Assembly (NCBI GenBank): GCA_946999425.1 | Contig: CAMQDG010000003.1 | Coordinates: forward strand, 1-53,696 | DNA from: an uncultured Peptoniphilus sp. | GTDB taxonomy: Bacteria; Bacillota; Clostridia; Tissierellales; Peptoniphilaceae | Direction of reading: 5' to 3' | DNA length: 53,696 nt | Shown here: piece by piece, positions 1 to 9,587 of the stretch | Position numbering within the stretch: position 1 is the stretch's first letter | Layout of the letters: every line of letters begins with the position of its first letter | The notes under the pieces: generated by a model | Told to the model about the DNA's origin: nothing | The model's input: only the letters and a program-made list of their open reading frames with translations | Database searches by the model: none | Position numbers and translations under genes: made by a program

Positions 1-783
1 ATAGAAAATGGCTCAGTTAAATCTATAAGGCTTTCAACAAGACCAGATTCTATTAACGAAAAAATTTTAAATAATTTAAAAAGATACGGTGTAAAGACTA
101 TTGAGCTTGGAGTTCAAAGTTTAAATGAAGAGGTCTTAATATCTTCAGGAAGAGGACATAATGTCCAATGTGTATATGATTCTTCAAAACTTATTAAAGA
201 TTTTGGATTCGAATTAGGCTTGCAACAAATGATAGGCTTACCAAGAGATACGGGAGAAAGAGCTATTGAAACTGCAAAAAAATTTGTGGAAATTAGTCCT
301 AATATTGTTAGAATTTATCCAACTCTTGTGGTAGAAGACACTTATCTTGAAAAATTATATAAAAGTGGAGGATATAAGCCGCTTACATTGGAAGAGGCCG
401 TTGATTTGTCAGCTAAACTTTTAAAAATTTATAATAGAAACAATATTAATGTAATTAGAATAGGTCTTCAGCCGACTGAAGAAATTAATTATAATGGGGC
501 TCTTGTTTCTGGTCCTTTTCACCCAGCCTTTAGGCAATTAGTTGAAAATAAAATAATAATTGATAAGATTTTAAAAACTATAAAAAATAAAAAAATAAAA
601 AATTTAGAAATTTTTTCAAACAATAGAAATATTTCAACTATAGCGGGACAAAATAAATCGGGCTCTAAAAAACTATATAAAGATTTAAAACTTAAAAGCT
701 TGAAATTTGTAGATAACAAATCAAATGATATAATTCTTTTTGACAGAGACAGTTTTGAAAAAATAAATTTATTGGATTGGTAA
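1..783 (+). CDS. Radical SAM protein, Elp3-like (5' truncated)
   Basis: The reading frame is open from the first base, so the N-terminus lies outside the window; 260 residues are visible. The retained part has the core of a radical SAM barrel: STRPDSI, then IELGVQS, then GLPRDT near residue 80, as in the Elp3/YhcC-type family. The cysteine triad that binds the iron-sulfur cluster would be upstream and cannot be checked. It ends 1 base before smc, which is the usual position of a radical SAM gene in clostridial smc-ftsY operons. The substrate is unknown. The family call is fairly firm; the exact subfamily is inferred. Confidence 0.8.
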   Translation: MENGSVKSIRLSTRPDSINEKILNNLKRYGVKTIELGVQSLNEEVLISSGRGHNVQCVYDSSKLIKDFGFELGLQQMIGLPRDTGERAIETAKKFVEISPNIVRIYPTLVVEDTYLEKLYKSGGYKPLTLEEAVDLSAKLLKIYNRNNINVIRIGLQPTEEINYNGALVSGPFHPAFRQLVENKIIIDKILKTIKNKKIKNLEIFSNNRNISTIAGQNKSGSKKLYKDLKLKSLKFVDNKSNDIILFDRDSFEKINLLDW

Positions 784-784
784 A

Positions 785-3700
785 ATGTATTTAAAGTCAT
801 TATATATACAAGGGTTTAAATCCTTTGCAGATAAAACAAAAATAGAATTTAATAAAAAAATTACTGGAGTTGTAGGTCCTAATGGAAGTGGTAAGAGTAA
901 TATCTCAGATGCCATAATGTGGGTTCTTGGAGAAACAAGTATAAAGACTTTACGTGGAAGAAAAATGGAAGATGTTATTTTTTCTGGAACTAACAAGAGA
1001 AAACCCTTTGGATTTGCTGAGGTAACAATAGTATTTAATAATGAGGATAGGGCTCTTAATATTGATTTTAATGAGGTTTCAGTAACAAGAAAGATGTATA
1101 GATCCCTTGAGAGTGAATATTTAATTAACTCTAGCAAAGTACGTCTTAAGGATATAAAGGAATTATTTATGGATACCGGTATAGGTAAAGACGGATATTC
1201 TTTAATTGGTCAAGGAAAAATTGAGTCTATACTCAGTACAAAACCTCAAGATAGACGTGCAATTTTTGAAGAGGCTTCAGGAATAAGTAAATATAAATCA
1301 AAAAAACTTGAGGCTGAAAATAAGTTAAAAAGAACAGAAGATAATATCATAAGATTGAGTGATATAATTTCAGAAATTGCAAGCCAAGAAGAAAATTTAA
1401 AAATCGAATCTGAAAAAGCGAAGTTATATAATTATTATTTTGAAAAGTTAAAAATACTTGATCTTAACATATCAAAAAGAGATTTAAAAAGACTTTTAAA
1501 TTATCTTGAGGGCAAAAAAAATGACATTAAAAATTATGAAAATCAAACTAAATCTTTTAGAGAAAGTTTAGAAAAAAGTATATTTAAGGAAAATGCACTT
1601 AAAGAACAGCTTCAAATAATAAATGAAATTATTGAAGAAAAAAATTCTACAAACCTTGAAAACACAAGACAAGTTGAATCTTTAACAGGAAATATAAAAC
1701 TTCTTAAAGAAAGAAATAGGGCATTAAACAATTCAATTTTAAATGCAAATAGTAACATAGATGAGATAAAAGGTGAAAAATCACAATATGAAAAATCTAT
1801 AAATTTTTCAAAAGAGATTATTGATAAAGAATCTATAAAGCTTAAAGAATTAAACAATAGAATCAAAGATATAGATAAAGATATAAATGATTTAGAAAAA
1901 AAATACTCTATTAGTAATGAATCTGAAAAATCTTTAGAAGAAAATAGAATAAATTTACTTACAGAAATAACATCAATAACAAGAGATATTGATAATTTAG
2001 AAATGTTAATTGATGAAAAAAACTTAAGAATTAATGGCTTAAAGGTAAATATTGATAAACTTGAAACCAATATAAAAGAAATTCTTAATTCTTTAGCTGA
2101 TTATAAGGAAAAGCTATCTGAAAATGAGTCTTTATTTAAAAAAATAAAAGAAGAAAAAAATAAAAATGAAGATAATTTTAATAATATAAATCTAAACTTA
2201 AATACAATTTTAAAAAAATATAATGAAGCAAAAAATGAGTATGAATCAGATATTTTAAAGAAAAAAACTCTTATTAATATCATTGAAAATTTTGACGGGT
2301 ATTCTAAATCAGTAAAACAATTTATGAATTTTACAAAAAAGAGGAATTTATTTTCAAATTCTTTAGTTGGACCGGTAGGAGAAAATTTAAGCTTAAAAAA
2401 GGAATATGAGATTGCCATAAGCGTGGCCTTAGGTGGAAACATTCAAAATATCATAGTAAAAGATGAAAAATCTGTAAAAAATATGATAGATCTTTTAAAT
2501 GAAGAATCTTTAGGTAGGGTAACTTTTATGCCTATAGACAGAATAAAATCTTATAATAATAATTATGATTTGAGCCCTTTTAAAAATAAAGGAATATTGG
2601 GCTTTGCAGACCAATTAATAACAACAAAAAAAGATTTACAAGAAATATTTAGATTTCTTTTAGGTAAAATAGTAATAGCAAAAGATTATAAATCTGCCTT
2701 AAATTTTTCAAATGAGGTAAATAAATCTTATAGGGTTGTTACCCTAAATGGAGAAAGTTTAAATATTGGAGGATCAATTACAGGTGGAAGCTCAAAAAAC
2801 AATTCTTCTCTTTTATTTAGAACAAATGAGCTTGAACGAATAAATTTAAAAATTGAAAATTTAATAAGTGAGATTAAAGAAGGGGAAATTAATATTAAAA
2901 ATCTTTCAGATTCATCGAATAAGTTAAGCCTTAAAATTTCAAAATCTGAAGAGGATTTGCAAGAAATTTCAAACAATAATCAAAAGTATGAAAATACAAT
3001 TTTAAATTTAGAAAATATTTATGAAAATACAAAATACAATTTTGAAAGATATGAGCAAGAATTTAATGAACTTTCAGACTCTATAAAAAATGATAAAAAT
3101 AAAATTGAAAGTTTAAGAGCGGAGAAAGAAGTAAAAAATAAAGAAATAAATGAAATAAATGAGGATTTAAAAGATTATAGAAGTTCTCAGGATTCTCATA
3201 ATAGTGAAATTAATAAAATAAAAGATTTAAAAGCAAATCTTTCAATTGAGCTAAATGAAATAAATTTAAATATTAAAATTAATAAAGAAAAAATAATTAA
3301 TTTTGAAGATTTAATAAAATCTGGAGATTTAAAGTTAAATAGTTTAAATGAAAATATATTTACTTATAATGAGAGTATTTGTGAAAATGAAAATAAATTA
3401 AGAGATTTAAACTTAGAGCTTGAATCAAGCAGCAAAAAAACTAATTATGATATAGAAAAATTGCAAGAAGCAAAAGAGGATTTAAAAGCTTTAGAAATTC
3501 AACTTAATGATCTTAAAAATTCAAATGATGTTGTTAAAGAAAATATTTTTGAAAATGAAAAAAAATTAATTGGAATTAATAATGACATTGAAAGGGCAAA
3601 AAATGAATATGAAGATATATGTATAAGAGTTAATGAAAATTATGAAGTAGACATTAAAAACTTTGTAGAAACTCAAATAGATTCTGTTCAAAAAGCAAGA

Positions 3701-4330
3701 GAAGACATTAAGGATTTAAAGACAAAAATAAGAGATCTTGGAAATGTAAATCTTTCTGCAATAGAAGAATATGAAGATGTATCAAAAAGACTTGAATTTA
3801 ATATTAAACAAAGAGATGACTTATTGGATTCTAAAAAAGAACTTAAAAAAATAATAAGTCAATTGGAAGAATCCATGAGTAAAATTTTTAAAAATTCTTT
3901 TGAACTTATAACAAAAAATTTTGATGATATCTTCAAAATATTGTTTAAAGGTGGACATGCAGAACTCATAATTGAAGATGAAGAAGATTCCTTAAATTCA
4001 GGAATAGAAATAAAAGCTCAACCTCCAGGAAAGAGATTCCAAAGTTTATCTCTTTTATCAGGTGGAGAAAGAGCATTGACGGCAGTTGCCTTATTATTTG
4101 CTCTTTTAAAAGTAAGACCCGCACCATTTTGTATTTTAGATGAGATTGATGCTGCCTTAGATGATGCAAATATTAAAAGATATTGTGAATATTTAATGAC
4201 ACTTGATGATATACAATTTATTTTAATTACACACAGAAAAATATCAATGCAAATTTGTGATGTCTTATATGGTGTAACCATGGAAGAGTTGGGAGTTAGT
4301 AAAATTATAAGTACAGCATTAAAGGGGTAA
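785..4330 (+). CDS. smc: Chromosome segregation ATPase SMC (condensin)
   Basis: This 1181-residue protein has full SMC architecture. The N-terminal Walker A (GPNGSGKSN) is at about residues 31-39. A long charged coiled coil follows, then a hinge at about 515-675 with glycine-rich segments such as GGSITGGSS, a second coiled coil, and a C-terminal head with the ABC signature LSGGE near 1091 and Walker B/D-loop ILDEIDAALDD near 1117. SMC dimers with ScpA and ScpB compact and segregate the chromosome; scpA and scpB lie at the other end of this window. It starts 1 base after the upstream gene and ends 3 bases before ftsY, so it sits inside an operon. Confidence 0.98.
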   Translation: MYLKSLYIQGFKSFADKTKIEFNKKITGVVGPNGSGKSNISDAIMWVLGETSIKTLRGRKMEDVIFSGTNKRKPFGFAEVTIVFNNEDRALNIDFNEVSVTRKMYRSLESEYLINSSKVRLKDIKELFMDTGIGKDGYSLIGQGKIESILSTKPQDRRAIFEEASGISKYKSKKLEAENKLKRTEDNIIRLSDIISEIASQEENLKIESEKAKLYNYYFEKLKILDLNISKRDLKRLLNYLEGKKNDIKNYENQTKSFRESLEKSIFKENALKEQLQIINEIIEEKNSTNLENTRQVESLTGNIKLLKERNRALNNSILNANSNIDEIKGEKSQYEKSINFSKEIIDKESIKLKELNNRIKDIDKDINDLEKKYSISNESEKSLEENRINLLTEITSITRDIDNLEMLIDEKNLRINGLKVNIDKLETNIKEILNSLADYKEKLSENESLFKKIKEEKNKNEDNFNNINLNLNTILKKYNEAKNEYESDILKKKTLINIIENFDGYSKSVKQFMNFTKKRNLFSNSLVGPVGENLSLKKEYEIAISVALGGNIQNIIVKDEKSVKNMIDLLNEESLGRVTFMPIDRIKSYNNNYDLSPFKNKGILGFADQLITTKKDLQEIFRFLLGKIVIAKDYKSALNFSNEVNKSYRVVTLNGESLNIGGSITGGSSKNNSSLLFRTNELERINLKIENLISEIKEGEINIKNLSDSSNKLSLKISKSEEDLQEISNNNQKYENTILNLENIYENTKYNFERYEQEFNELSDSIKNDKNKIESLRAEKEVKNKEINEINEDLKDYRSSQDSHNSEINKIKDLKANLSIELNEINLNIKINKEKIINFEDLIKSGDLKLNSLNENIFTYNESICENENKLRDLNLELESSSKKTNYDIEKLQEAKEDLKALEIQLNDLKNSNDVVKENIFENEKKLIGINNDIERAKNEYEDICIRVNENYEVDIKNFVETQIDSVQKAREDIKDLKTKIRDLGNVNLSAIEEYEDVSKRLEFNIKQRDDLLDSKKELKKIISQLEESMSKIFKNSFELITKNFDDIFKILFKGGHAELIIEDEEDSLNSGIEIKAQPPGKRFQSLSLLSGGERALTAVALLFALLKVRPAPFCILDEIDAALDDANIKRYCEYLMTLDDIQFILITHRKISMQICDVLYGVTMEELGVSKIISTALKG

Positions 4331-4333
4331 TTT

Positions 4334-5509
4334 ATGTTTAAATGGATAAAGGATAAATTTTCTAAAGATAATGAAAAAGAAAATTCTGAAAATTTAATTG
4401 AAAAAAATCATGAAGAAATATCAGATGAAAATATAGACTTAGAAAATGATTATATAGAGAAAATTTTTGAAGAAGAAGAAAAAGAAAAAAGTAAAACTCA
4501 AGATTTTGATACTCAGTTTGAAAAAGAAACTACTTCAGATGAAGAAATAGAAGAAAATTCTTATGACTCCTCAAAAGATGAAAATTTAGAAGAAGAAAAG
4601 CCGTCACTTTTTAAAAGATTAAAAAGTGGTTTATTAAAAACTCGTAAAGAAATGGGAGTTAAAATAAATACAATTCTTGGAGCCTATGTAAAAATTGATG
4701 ATGATCTTTTAGAAGATTTGGAAGACATTTTAATATCCGCTGATATTGGAATGAATACAACTATGAAAATAATTGATAATTTAAGGAACACAATAATAAA
4801 TGAAAAAATTAATGATCCAAGCTTAATAAAAGATTTATTAAAAGCCGAAACAAAAAAAATAATGATTACCGAAAAATCTTCTGCATTAAATATATCTGAC
4901 AAATCAGTTATTTTGGTAGTTGGTGTAAATGGAGTAGGAAAAACTACAAGTATAGGTAAGCTTTGTGCAAAGTTTAGAAATGAAGGTAAAAGTGTCTTAA
5001 TTGCTGCTGGAGATACTTTTAGGGCTGCAGCTATTGAACAATTAAAAGAGTGGGGAAATAGAGCAAATGTAGATGTTATAGCACAAAGTGAAGGAAGTGA
5101 TCCTGCTGCTGTAATATTTGATGCAATAAAAGCAGCAAAATCAAGAAATATAGATGTATTAATTTGTGATACTGCCGGCAGGTTACACAACAAGTCTAAT
5201 TTAATGAAAGAGCTTGAAAAAATTTCTAAAATAATAGACAGAGAGTATCCTGAAGCAAGAAGAGAAACTCTTTTGGTTTTAGATGCTACAACGGGACAAA
5301 ATGCAATGAATCAAGCAAAAACCTTTAAGGAAGCAACAGATATAAGTGGAATAATTTTAACTAAATTAGACGGAACTGCAAAGGGCGGAGTTGTAATAGC
5401 TCTTCAATCGGAACTGGATATACCTATAAAATTAATTGGTGTAGGAGAAGGAATAGATGATTTACAAAAATTTGATGTAGATTCATTTGTAGAGGCGATA
5501 TTTGAATAA
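4334..5509 (+). CDS. ftsY: Signal recognition particle receptor FtsY
   Basis: A 391-residue SRP receptor GTPase that receives ribosome-nascent chain complexes from Ffh at the membrane. The first 95 residues are a low-complexity, strongly acidic A-domain rich in Glu, Asp and Lys. The NG domain follows with P-loop GVNGVGKT (197-204), DTFRAAA, DTAGR and TKLDG. It lies directly after smc, a common pairing in Bacillota. Its last 8 bases overlap the preferred start of alr. The other SRP GTPase, ffh, is 1.7 kb downstream. Confidence 0.97.
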   Translation: MFKWIKDKFSKDNEKENSENLIEKNHEEISDENIDLENDYIEKIFEEEEKEKSKTQDFDTQFEKETTSDEEIEENSYDSSKDENLEEEKPSLFKRLKSGLLKTRKEMGVKINTILGAYVKIDDDLLEDLEDILISADIGMNTTMKIIDNLRNTIINEKINDPSLIKDLLKAETKKIMITEKSSALNISDKSVILVVGVNGVGKTTSIGKLCAKFRNEGKSVLIAAGDTFRAAAIEQLKEWGNRANVDVIAQSEGSDPAAVIFDAIKAAKSRNIDVLICDTAGRLHNKSNLMKELEKISKIIDREYPEARRETLLVLDATTGQNAMNQAKTFKEATDISGIILTKLDGTAKGGVVIALQSELDIPIKLIGVGEGIDDLQKFDVDSFVEAIFE

Positions 5510-6665
5510 AATGATAACAAGACCTGCATATTTAGAAGTAAATTTAGATAATTTAAAAAATAATTTAAATATAATTAAAAAAAATATTGATAAAAATTCA
5601 AAAATAATTGCAGTTGTAAAAGCAAATGCTTATGGATTTGGAATTCAAAAAATTTCTCAAACTTTAATAGAAGATGGAATAGATTATTTTGCAGTAGCAA
5701 CAATGAGCGAAGCTTTGGAAATAAGAAGAAATAATAAAAAAGTTCGAATAATGATTTTAGGCTACAATCACAAGGATTTATACGAAAGAGCTATTGAAAA
5801 TAAAATTGAACTTACGATTTTTAATATTATTGATGCAAAAAATTTAAATGAAATTGCAAAAAGAATAGAAAAATCAGCAGATGTAAATTTAGCTTTTGAA
5901 ACCGGAATGAACAGAATAGGCTTTACAAAGGAAAATTTAGAGTCATGTATAGAAGAAATAAAACAACTTAAAAATTTAAATATTGTTGGAGCTTTTTCAC
6001 ATTTTGCAGCGTCAGATTCTAATGACCATTATACAAGACTACAATATAAAAGGTTTATTGAAATGGTAAACTTATGCAAAGAACATAAATTGGAAATTCC
6101 ACTTAAACATATAAATAATTCTCATGGCATAATAAATTATAGAGAATTTGATCTTGATGCAGTTAGACCAGGAATTATATTATATGGGTCTTGTGAATTT
6201 TTACCTCATCCTAATGGTTTTGATTTAAAATATTTGGGAACTATTAAATCAAAAATTGCAAATCTGAAAACAATTAATCCTGGAGAAAAAGTAAGCTATG
6301 GATTAACATTTGAAGCTAAAAGAAAAACTAAAGTTGCAACGATACCCATTGGGTATGCTGATGGATTTATTAGAAATCTTTCCGGAAAGATTGAAGTTTT
6401 AATAAATGGGAAAAGATGTAAGCAAATAGGCAGAATATGTATGGATCAAATGATGATTGATGTAACTGATGCCTCTTGTAAAATTGATGATCAAGTTGTA
6501 TTGTTGGGAAAACAAGGTAATGAAGAAATTACTATTGAAGAAATAGCAAAAAAAGCAGGAGAAATTGCAACTTCATATTCATGCCATTTTAGTAATAGAC
6601 TCCCAAGAGTATATATTAAGAATGGAAAAATTGATGAAGTTTATGACGAATTATATCTTTTATAA
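5502..6665 (+). CDS. alr: Alanine racemase
   Basis: A PLP-dependent enzyme that interconverts L- and D-alanine for peptidoglycan. The PLP lysine lies in VVKANAYGFG (Lys40 from the TTG start). The C-terminal domain has the catalytic tyrosine segment KVSYGLTFEA and the typical IPIGYADGF. The length of 387 residues is normal. Two starts are possible: TTG at 5502, overlapping the ftsY stop and 6 bases after AGAGG (5491-5495), or ATG at 5511 with a poor 15-base gap. TTG is preferred on spacing. It is the last gene of the radical SAM-smc-ftsY-alr unit and is followed by a strong terminator. Confidence 0.96.
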   Translation: MNKMITRPAYLEVNLDNLKNNLNIIKKNIDKNSKIIAVVKANAYGFGIQKISQTLIEDGIDYFAVATMSEALEIRRNNKKVRIMILGYNHKDLYERAIENKIELTIFNIIDAKNLNEIAKRIEKSADVNLAFETGMNRIGFTKENLESCIEEIKQLKNLNIVGAFSHFAASDSNDHYTRLQYKRFIEMVNLCKEHKLEIPLKHINNSHGIINYREFDLDAVRPGIILYGSCEFLPHPNGFDLKYLGTIKSKIANLKTINPGEKVSYGLTFEAKRKTKVATIPIGYADGFIRNLSGKIEVLINGKRCKQIGRICMDQMMIDVTDASCKIDDQVVLLGKQGNEEITIEEIAKKAGEIATSYSCHFSNRLPRVYIKNGKIDEVYDELYLL

Positions 6666-6679
6666 AAAGTAAAAATTTT

Positions 6680-6726
6680 AAAATCTATAGTTTTTTATGA
6701 TTCTATAAAAACTATAGATTTTTTTT
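6680..6726 (+). terminator. Intrinsic terminator after alr
   Basis: The arms at 6680-6695 and 6707-6722 form a perfect 16-bp stem with an 11-base loop. The right arm runs into an uninterrupted T tract. It closes the smc-ftsY-alr unit and sits just upstream of a new promoter. Confidence 0.9.
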
Positions 6727-6746
6727 ATAAAAATTTTAAAAAAAAG

Positions 6747-6775
6747 TTGACAAACTATGCAAATAACCATATAAT
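6747..6775 (+). promoter_or_regulatory. Consensus sigma-A promoter for ylxM-ffh operon
   Basis: A perfect -35 TTGACA (6747-6752) and perfect -10 TATAAT (6770-6775) are separated by 17 bases, right after the alr terminator. The predicted transcript start is near 6782, giving a leader of about 38 bases with SD AAAGGTG before the ylxM ATG at 6820. Confidence 0.93.
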
Positions 6776-6819
6776 AACTAAGGTCAAGTAAAAAGATTGA
6801 CTCGATAAAAGGTGATTAA

Positions 6820-7182
6820 ATGTTGGAAGATGTTTTTAAAATGAATATGCTTCTTGATTATTATGGAGATTTACTTTCTGAAAAGCAAAGAAAATCAATG
6901 AAGCTATATTATAATTTTGATTATTCCTTGAATGAGATTGCAGAAGACTTAAATATATCAAAACAAGCAGTTTCTGAAAACTTAAAAAGAGGAGAACAAA
7001 ATTTAGAAGAATTTGAAGATAAATTACAACTTATTAAGTCAAGAAAATTTACTGAACAAAAAAATAAAAGGTTAAAAATTTTATTTGAGGAACTTAAAAA
7101 AAATTCTAAAGATATAGATTTAGTAACTTTAAATAAAATTTATGATGAACTTTTTAATGGGGAGGTAACTGATGGTATTTGA
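6820..7182 (+). CDS. ylxM: YlxM-family HTH protein (UPF0122)
   Basis: A 120-residue protein with a sigma-70 region 4-like helix-turn-helix: LLSEKQRKSMKLYYNFDYSL followed by EIAEDLNISKQAVSENLKR at about residues 20-65. YlxM proteins are encoded immediately upstream of ffh across Bacillota and are thought to assist SRP assembly. The gene overlaps the ffh start by 11 bases, which suggests translational coupling. It is the first gene after the consensus promoter. Confidence 0.93.
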   Translation: MLEDVFKMNMLLDYYGDLLSEKQRKSMKLYYNFDYSLNEIAEDLNISKQAVSENLKRGEQNLEEFEDKLQLIKSRKFTEQKNKRLKILFEELKKNSKDIDLVTLNKIYDELFNGEVTDGI

Positions 7183-8509
7183 ATCACTCTCTGATAAATT
7201 ACAAGAAACTCTCTCAAAATTAAGAGGCAAAGGAAAACTTAGCGAAAAAGACATAGACCTTGCAATGAGAGAAGTTAAACTTGCTTTGTTAGAAGCAGAC
7301 GTAAATTTTAAAGTAGTAAAAGACTTCATCAAAAATGTAAAGAAAAGATCTTTAGGTGCGCAAGTTCTTGAAAGTTTAACTCCCGGTCAACAAGTAATTA
7401 AAATTGTAAATGACGAGCTTACATCTTTAATGGGAAAGGGAGAATCAAAATTAGATTTTTCCAAACATCCAAGTATAATACTTATGGCAGGGCTGCAAGG
7501 GGCTGGTAAAACTACAACATCAGGAAAACTTGCCTATCAGATGAAAAAGCAAGGTAAAAGACCTCTTTTAGTTGCATGTGATATTTATAGACCTGCTGCA
7601 ATTAAACAATTGCAAGTTGTTGGTCAAAGAATAGAAGTTCCGGTTTTTACTATGGGAGATAAGATAAATCCTGTTGATATTTCAAAAGCTGCTTTAGAAC
7701 ACGCAAAGAGAAATAACAATGATGTTTTAATTATAGATACAGCAGGAAGACTTCACATAGATGAAACCCTTATGCAAGAGCTTCAAGATATAGCAAAAGC
7801 TACAGAACCTAATGAGATACTCTTAGTTCTTGATGCTATGACAGGTCAAGATGCTGTAAATGTAACAAGTTCATTTGCAAATCAAATAGACTTAACAGGG
7901 GTTATTTTAACAAAGCTTGATGGGGATGCAAGAGGCGGTGCAGCTTTATCTCTTAGAGCAGTAACTGATATTCCTATAAAATTTATTTCTATGGGTGAAA
8001 AAATGGATCAGTTAGAAATTTTTTATCCTGATAGAATGGCATCAAGAATTTTAGGGATGGGAGATGTTTTATCTCTAATTGAAAAAGCTCAAAGTGCAGT
8101 TGACCAAAAAAAAGCTCAAGAACTTGAACAAAAAATAAGAAATCAAAGTTTTACTTTTGATGATTTTTTAGACCAAATGAATCAAATGAAAAATTTAGGT
8201 CCAATTGAAGATTTACTTGCTATGGTACCTGGCATGAACAATAAAATGCTAAAGGGAATAAATGTGGATCAAAAAGATTTTTCAAGAGTTGAAGCTATTA
8301 TAACTTCAATGACAAAGGAAGAAAGACAGAAACCGGATATCATAGATGTATCCAGAAAAAAAAGAATTGCTTTAGGATCAGGAGTTCAAGTAACAGAAGT
8401 AAACAAACTTTTGAAGCAGTTTAAAGAACTTAAAAAAATGATGAAGCAATTTTCAAACATGGGCAACAAAATGAAAAAGGGAAAATTCAAACTGCCCTTT
8501 AAATTTTAA
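7172..8509 (+). CDS. ffh: Signal recognition particle protein Ffh
   Basis: A 445-residue SRP54 GTPase that binds signal peptides and 4.5S/6S RNA. The N and G domains carry GLQGAGKTTT, DIYRPAAIKQL, DTAGRLH and TKLDGDARGG. The C-terminal M domain is methionine-rich (MNQMKNLGPIEDLLAMVPGM) and ends in a basic tail. The ATG overlaps the end of ylxM behind a GGGGAGG site. rpsP follows 41 bases later with its own strong ribosome site. Confidence 0.98.
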   Translation: MVFESLSDKLQETLSKLRGKGKLSEKDIDLAMREVKLALLEADVNFKVVKDFIKNVKKRSLGAQVLESLTPGQQVIKIVNDELTSLMGKGESKLDFSKHPSIILMAGLQGAGKTTTSGKLAYQMKKQGKRPLLVACDIYRPAAIKQLQVVGQRIEVPVFTMGDKINPVDISKAALEHAKRNNNDVLIIDTAGRLHIDETLMQELQDIAKATEPNEILLVLDAMTGQDAVNVTSSFANQIDLTGVILTKLDGDARGGAALSLRAVTDIPIKFISMGEKMDQLEIFYPDRMASRILGMGDVLSLIEKAQSAVDQKKAQELEQKIRNQSFTFDDFLDQMNQMKNLGPIEDLLAMVPGMNNKMLKGINVDQKDFSRVEAIITSMTKEERQKPDIIDVSRKKRIALGSGVQVTEVNKLLKQFKELKKMMKQFSNMGNKMKKGKFKLPFKF

Positions 8510-8550
8510 TGTTGTATAAATTTGATTTTATTTCACGGGAGGTGAATTAA

Positions 8551-8853
8551 TTGGCAGTTAAAATTAGACTAAGAAGAATGGGTTCAAAGAAAAATCCATT
8601 TTACAGAATAGTAGTAGCAGATTCAAGAGCGCCAAGAGACGGAAGATTCATTGAGGAGATAGGTTACTACAATCCACTTACAGAACCAAAAACTGTAGTA
8701 GTAAACAAAGAATCAGTTAACAAATGGATAGGAAATGGAGCTAAACCTACTGATACTGTAGATAGACTTTTTAAAGAAAATTCTGTTTATTCAATAGAAA
8801 AACAAGTAAAAGAATCTGAAGAAAAAGTAGAAGTTGACCAAGAGGAAGCTTAA
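8551..8853 (+). CDS. rpsP: 30S ribosomal protein S16
   Basis: A 100-residue S16 protein of the small subunit body, starting AVKIRLRRMGSKKNPFYR as in all S16 proteins. It uses a TTG start at 8551 behind the strong GGGAGGTGA site at 8537-8545. A charged C-terminal tail of about 20 residues rich in Glu and Lys extends beyond the core. It forms a unit with khpA, rimM, trmD and rplS. Confidence 0.98.
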   Translation: MAVKIRLRRMGSKKNPFYRIVVADSRAPRDGRFIEEIGYYNPLTEPKTVVVNKESVNKWIGNGAKPTDTVDRLFKENSVYSIEKQVKESEEKVEVDQEEA

Positions 8854-8869
8854 TCCGAATGGAGGACCT

Positions 8870-9100
8870 ATGGTTGAATTAGTTGAATATATTGCAAAAT
8901 CCTTAGTAAACAATCCTGACCAAGTTAAAGTAAAAACTGAAAGTACAGATAATGAAATTAATATTTATCTTACAGTTGCTGAAGAAGACATGGGAAAGAT
9001 TATTGGTAAACAAGGTAGAATTGCAAAGGCTATGAGAGCTATATTAAATGCTATATCTCTTAAAGAAAATATAAAGGTTAATCTACAAATTGAAGAGTGA
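8870..9100 (+). CDS. khpA: RNA-binding KH domain protein KhpA
   Basis: A 76-residue single-KH-domain protein. The KH signature EEDMGKIIGKQGRIAKAMRA lies at about residues 39-58. KhpA pairs with KhpB/Jag as a global RNA binder and affects cell division in Gram-positive bacteria. The ATG at 8870 was chosen because GGAGG (8861-8865) lies just before it; the frame is open further upstream to 8834, overlapping rpsP, but that extension is not conserved-looking. It lies between rpsP and rimM, the usual place. Confidence 0.94.
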   Translation: MVELVEYIAKSLVNNPDQVKVKTESTDNEINIYLTVAEEDMGKIIGKQGRIAKAMRAILNAISLKENIKVNLQIEE

Positions 9101-9587
9101 TTTGATTATTGTAGGAAAAATTTTAAATACTCATGGAATTAAAGGTGTATTAAAAATAATGCCCATTACATCGGATATAAAAAGATTTTCAAAAACTGAT
9201 TATCTAATAATAGAAGATAAAGAATATTCTATAGAAAGTATTTTTTATAAAGATAAATTTGTTTTTATTAAGTTTAAAGAATTTGATAATATAAATGATG
9301 TTTTAAAATTTAAGAATCAATTTGTTTATATTAAAGAAGAAGATAGGGTTAAATTAAAAAAAGACACTTATTTTATTTCTGATTTAATCGGTTTAAATGT
9401 ATATGATACTGAAAAAAATAAATTGGGAAAAATTATAAATATAATTGAGAATCCTGCAAACGACCTATATGAAATTGAAGATGCAAAAGGGGAAACTCAT
9501 TTAGTACCTTCAGTAAAAGAATTTGTTAAAGAGATTGATTTAAAAAGTGGAATTATTATTAAACCTATAAGGGGGATGTTTGAATGA
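9090..9587 (+). CDS. rimM: Ribosome maturation factor RimM
   Basis: A 165-residue 16S processing factor that binds S19 and helps mature the 30S head. The N-terminal RimM domain begins IIVGKILNTHGIKGVLKI, and a PRC-barrel domain follows (YFISDLIGLNVYD through HLVPSVKEFVKEID). The start is uncertain: TTG 9090 overlaps khpA by 11 bases, while in-frame TTG 9102 is closer to a weak GAAGAG site. It overlaps trmD by 4 bases. Confidence 0.95.
   Translation: MKSDLIIVGKILNTHGIKGVLKIMPITSDIKRFSKTDYLIIEDKEYSIESIFYKDKFVFIKFKEFDNINDVLKFKNQFVYIKEEDRVKLKKDTYFISDLIGLNVYDTEKNKLGKIINIIENPANDLYEIEDAKGETHLVPSVKEFVKEIDLKSGIIIKPIRGMFE

Noticed and set aside
1612..4281. Several open frames opposite smc
   Set aside because: They are low-complexity Ser/Phe/Leu-rich translations of antisense AT-rich DNA without SD sites.
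6666..6819. SRP RNA gene beside ffh
   Set aside because: The gap holds a terminator and a promoter only, with no long paired rod or conserved SRP loop.
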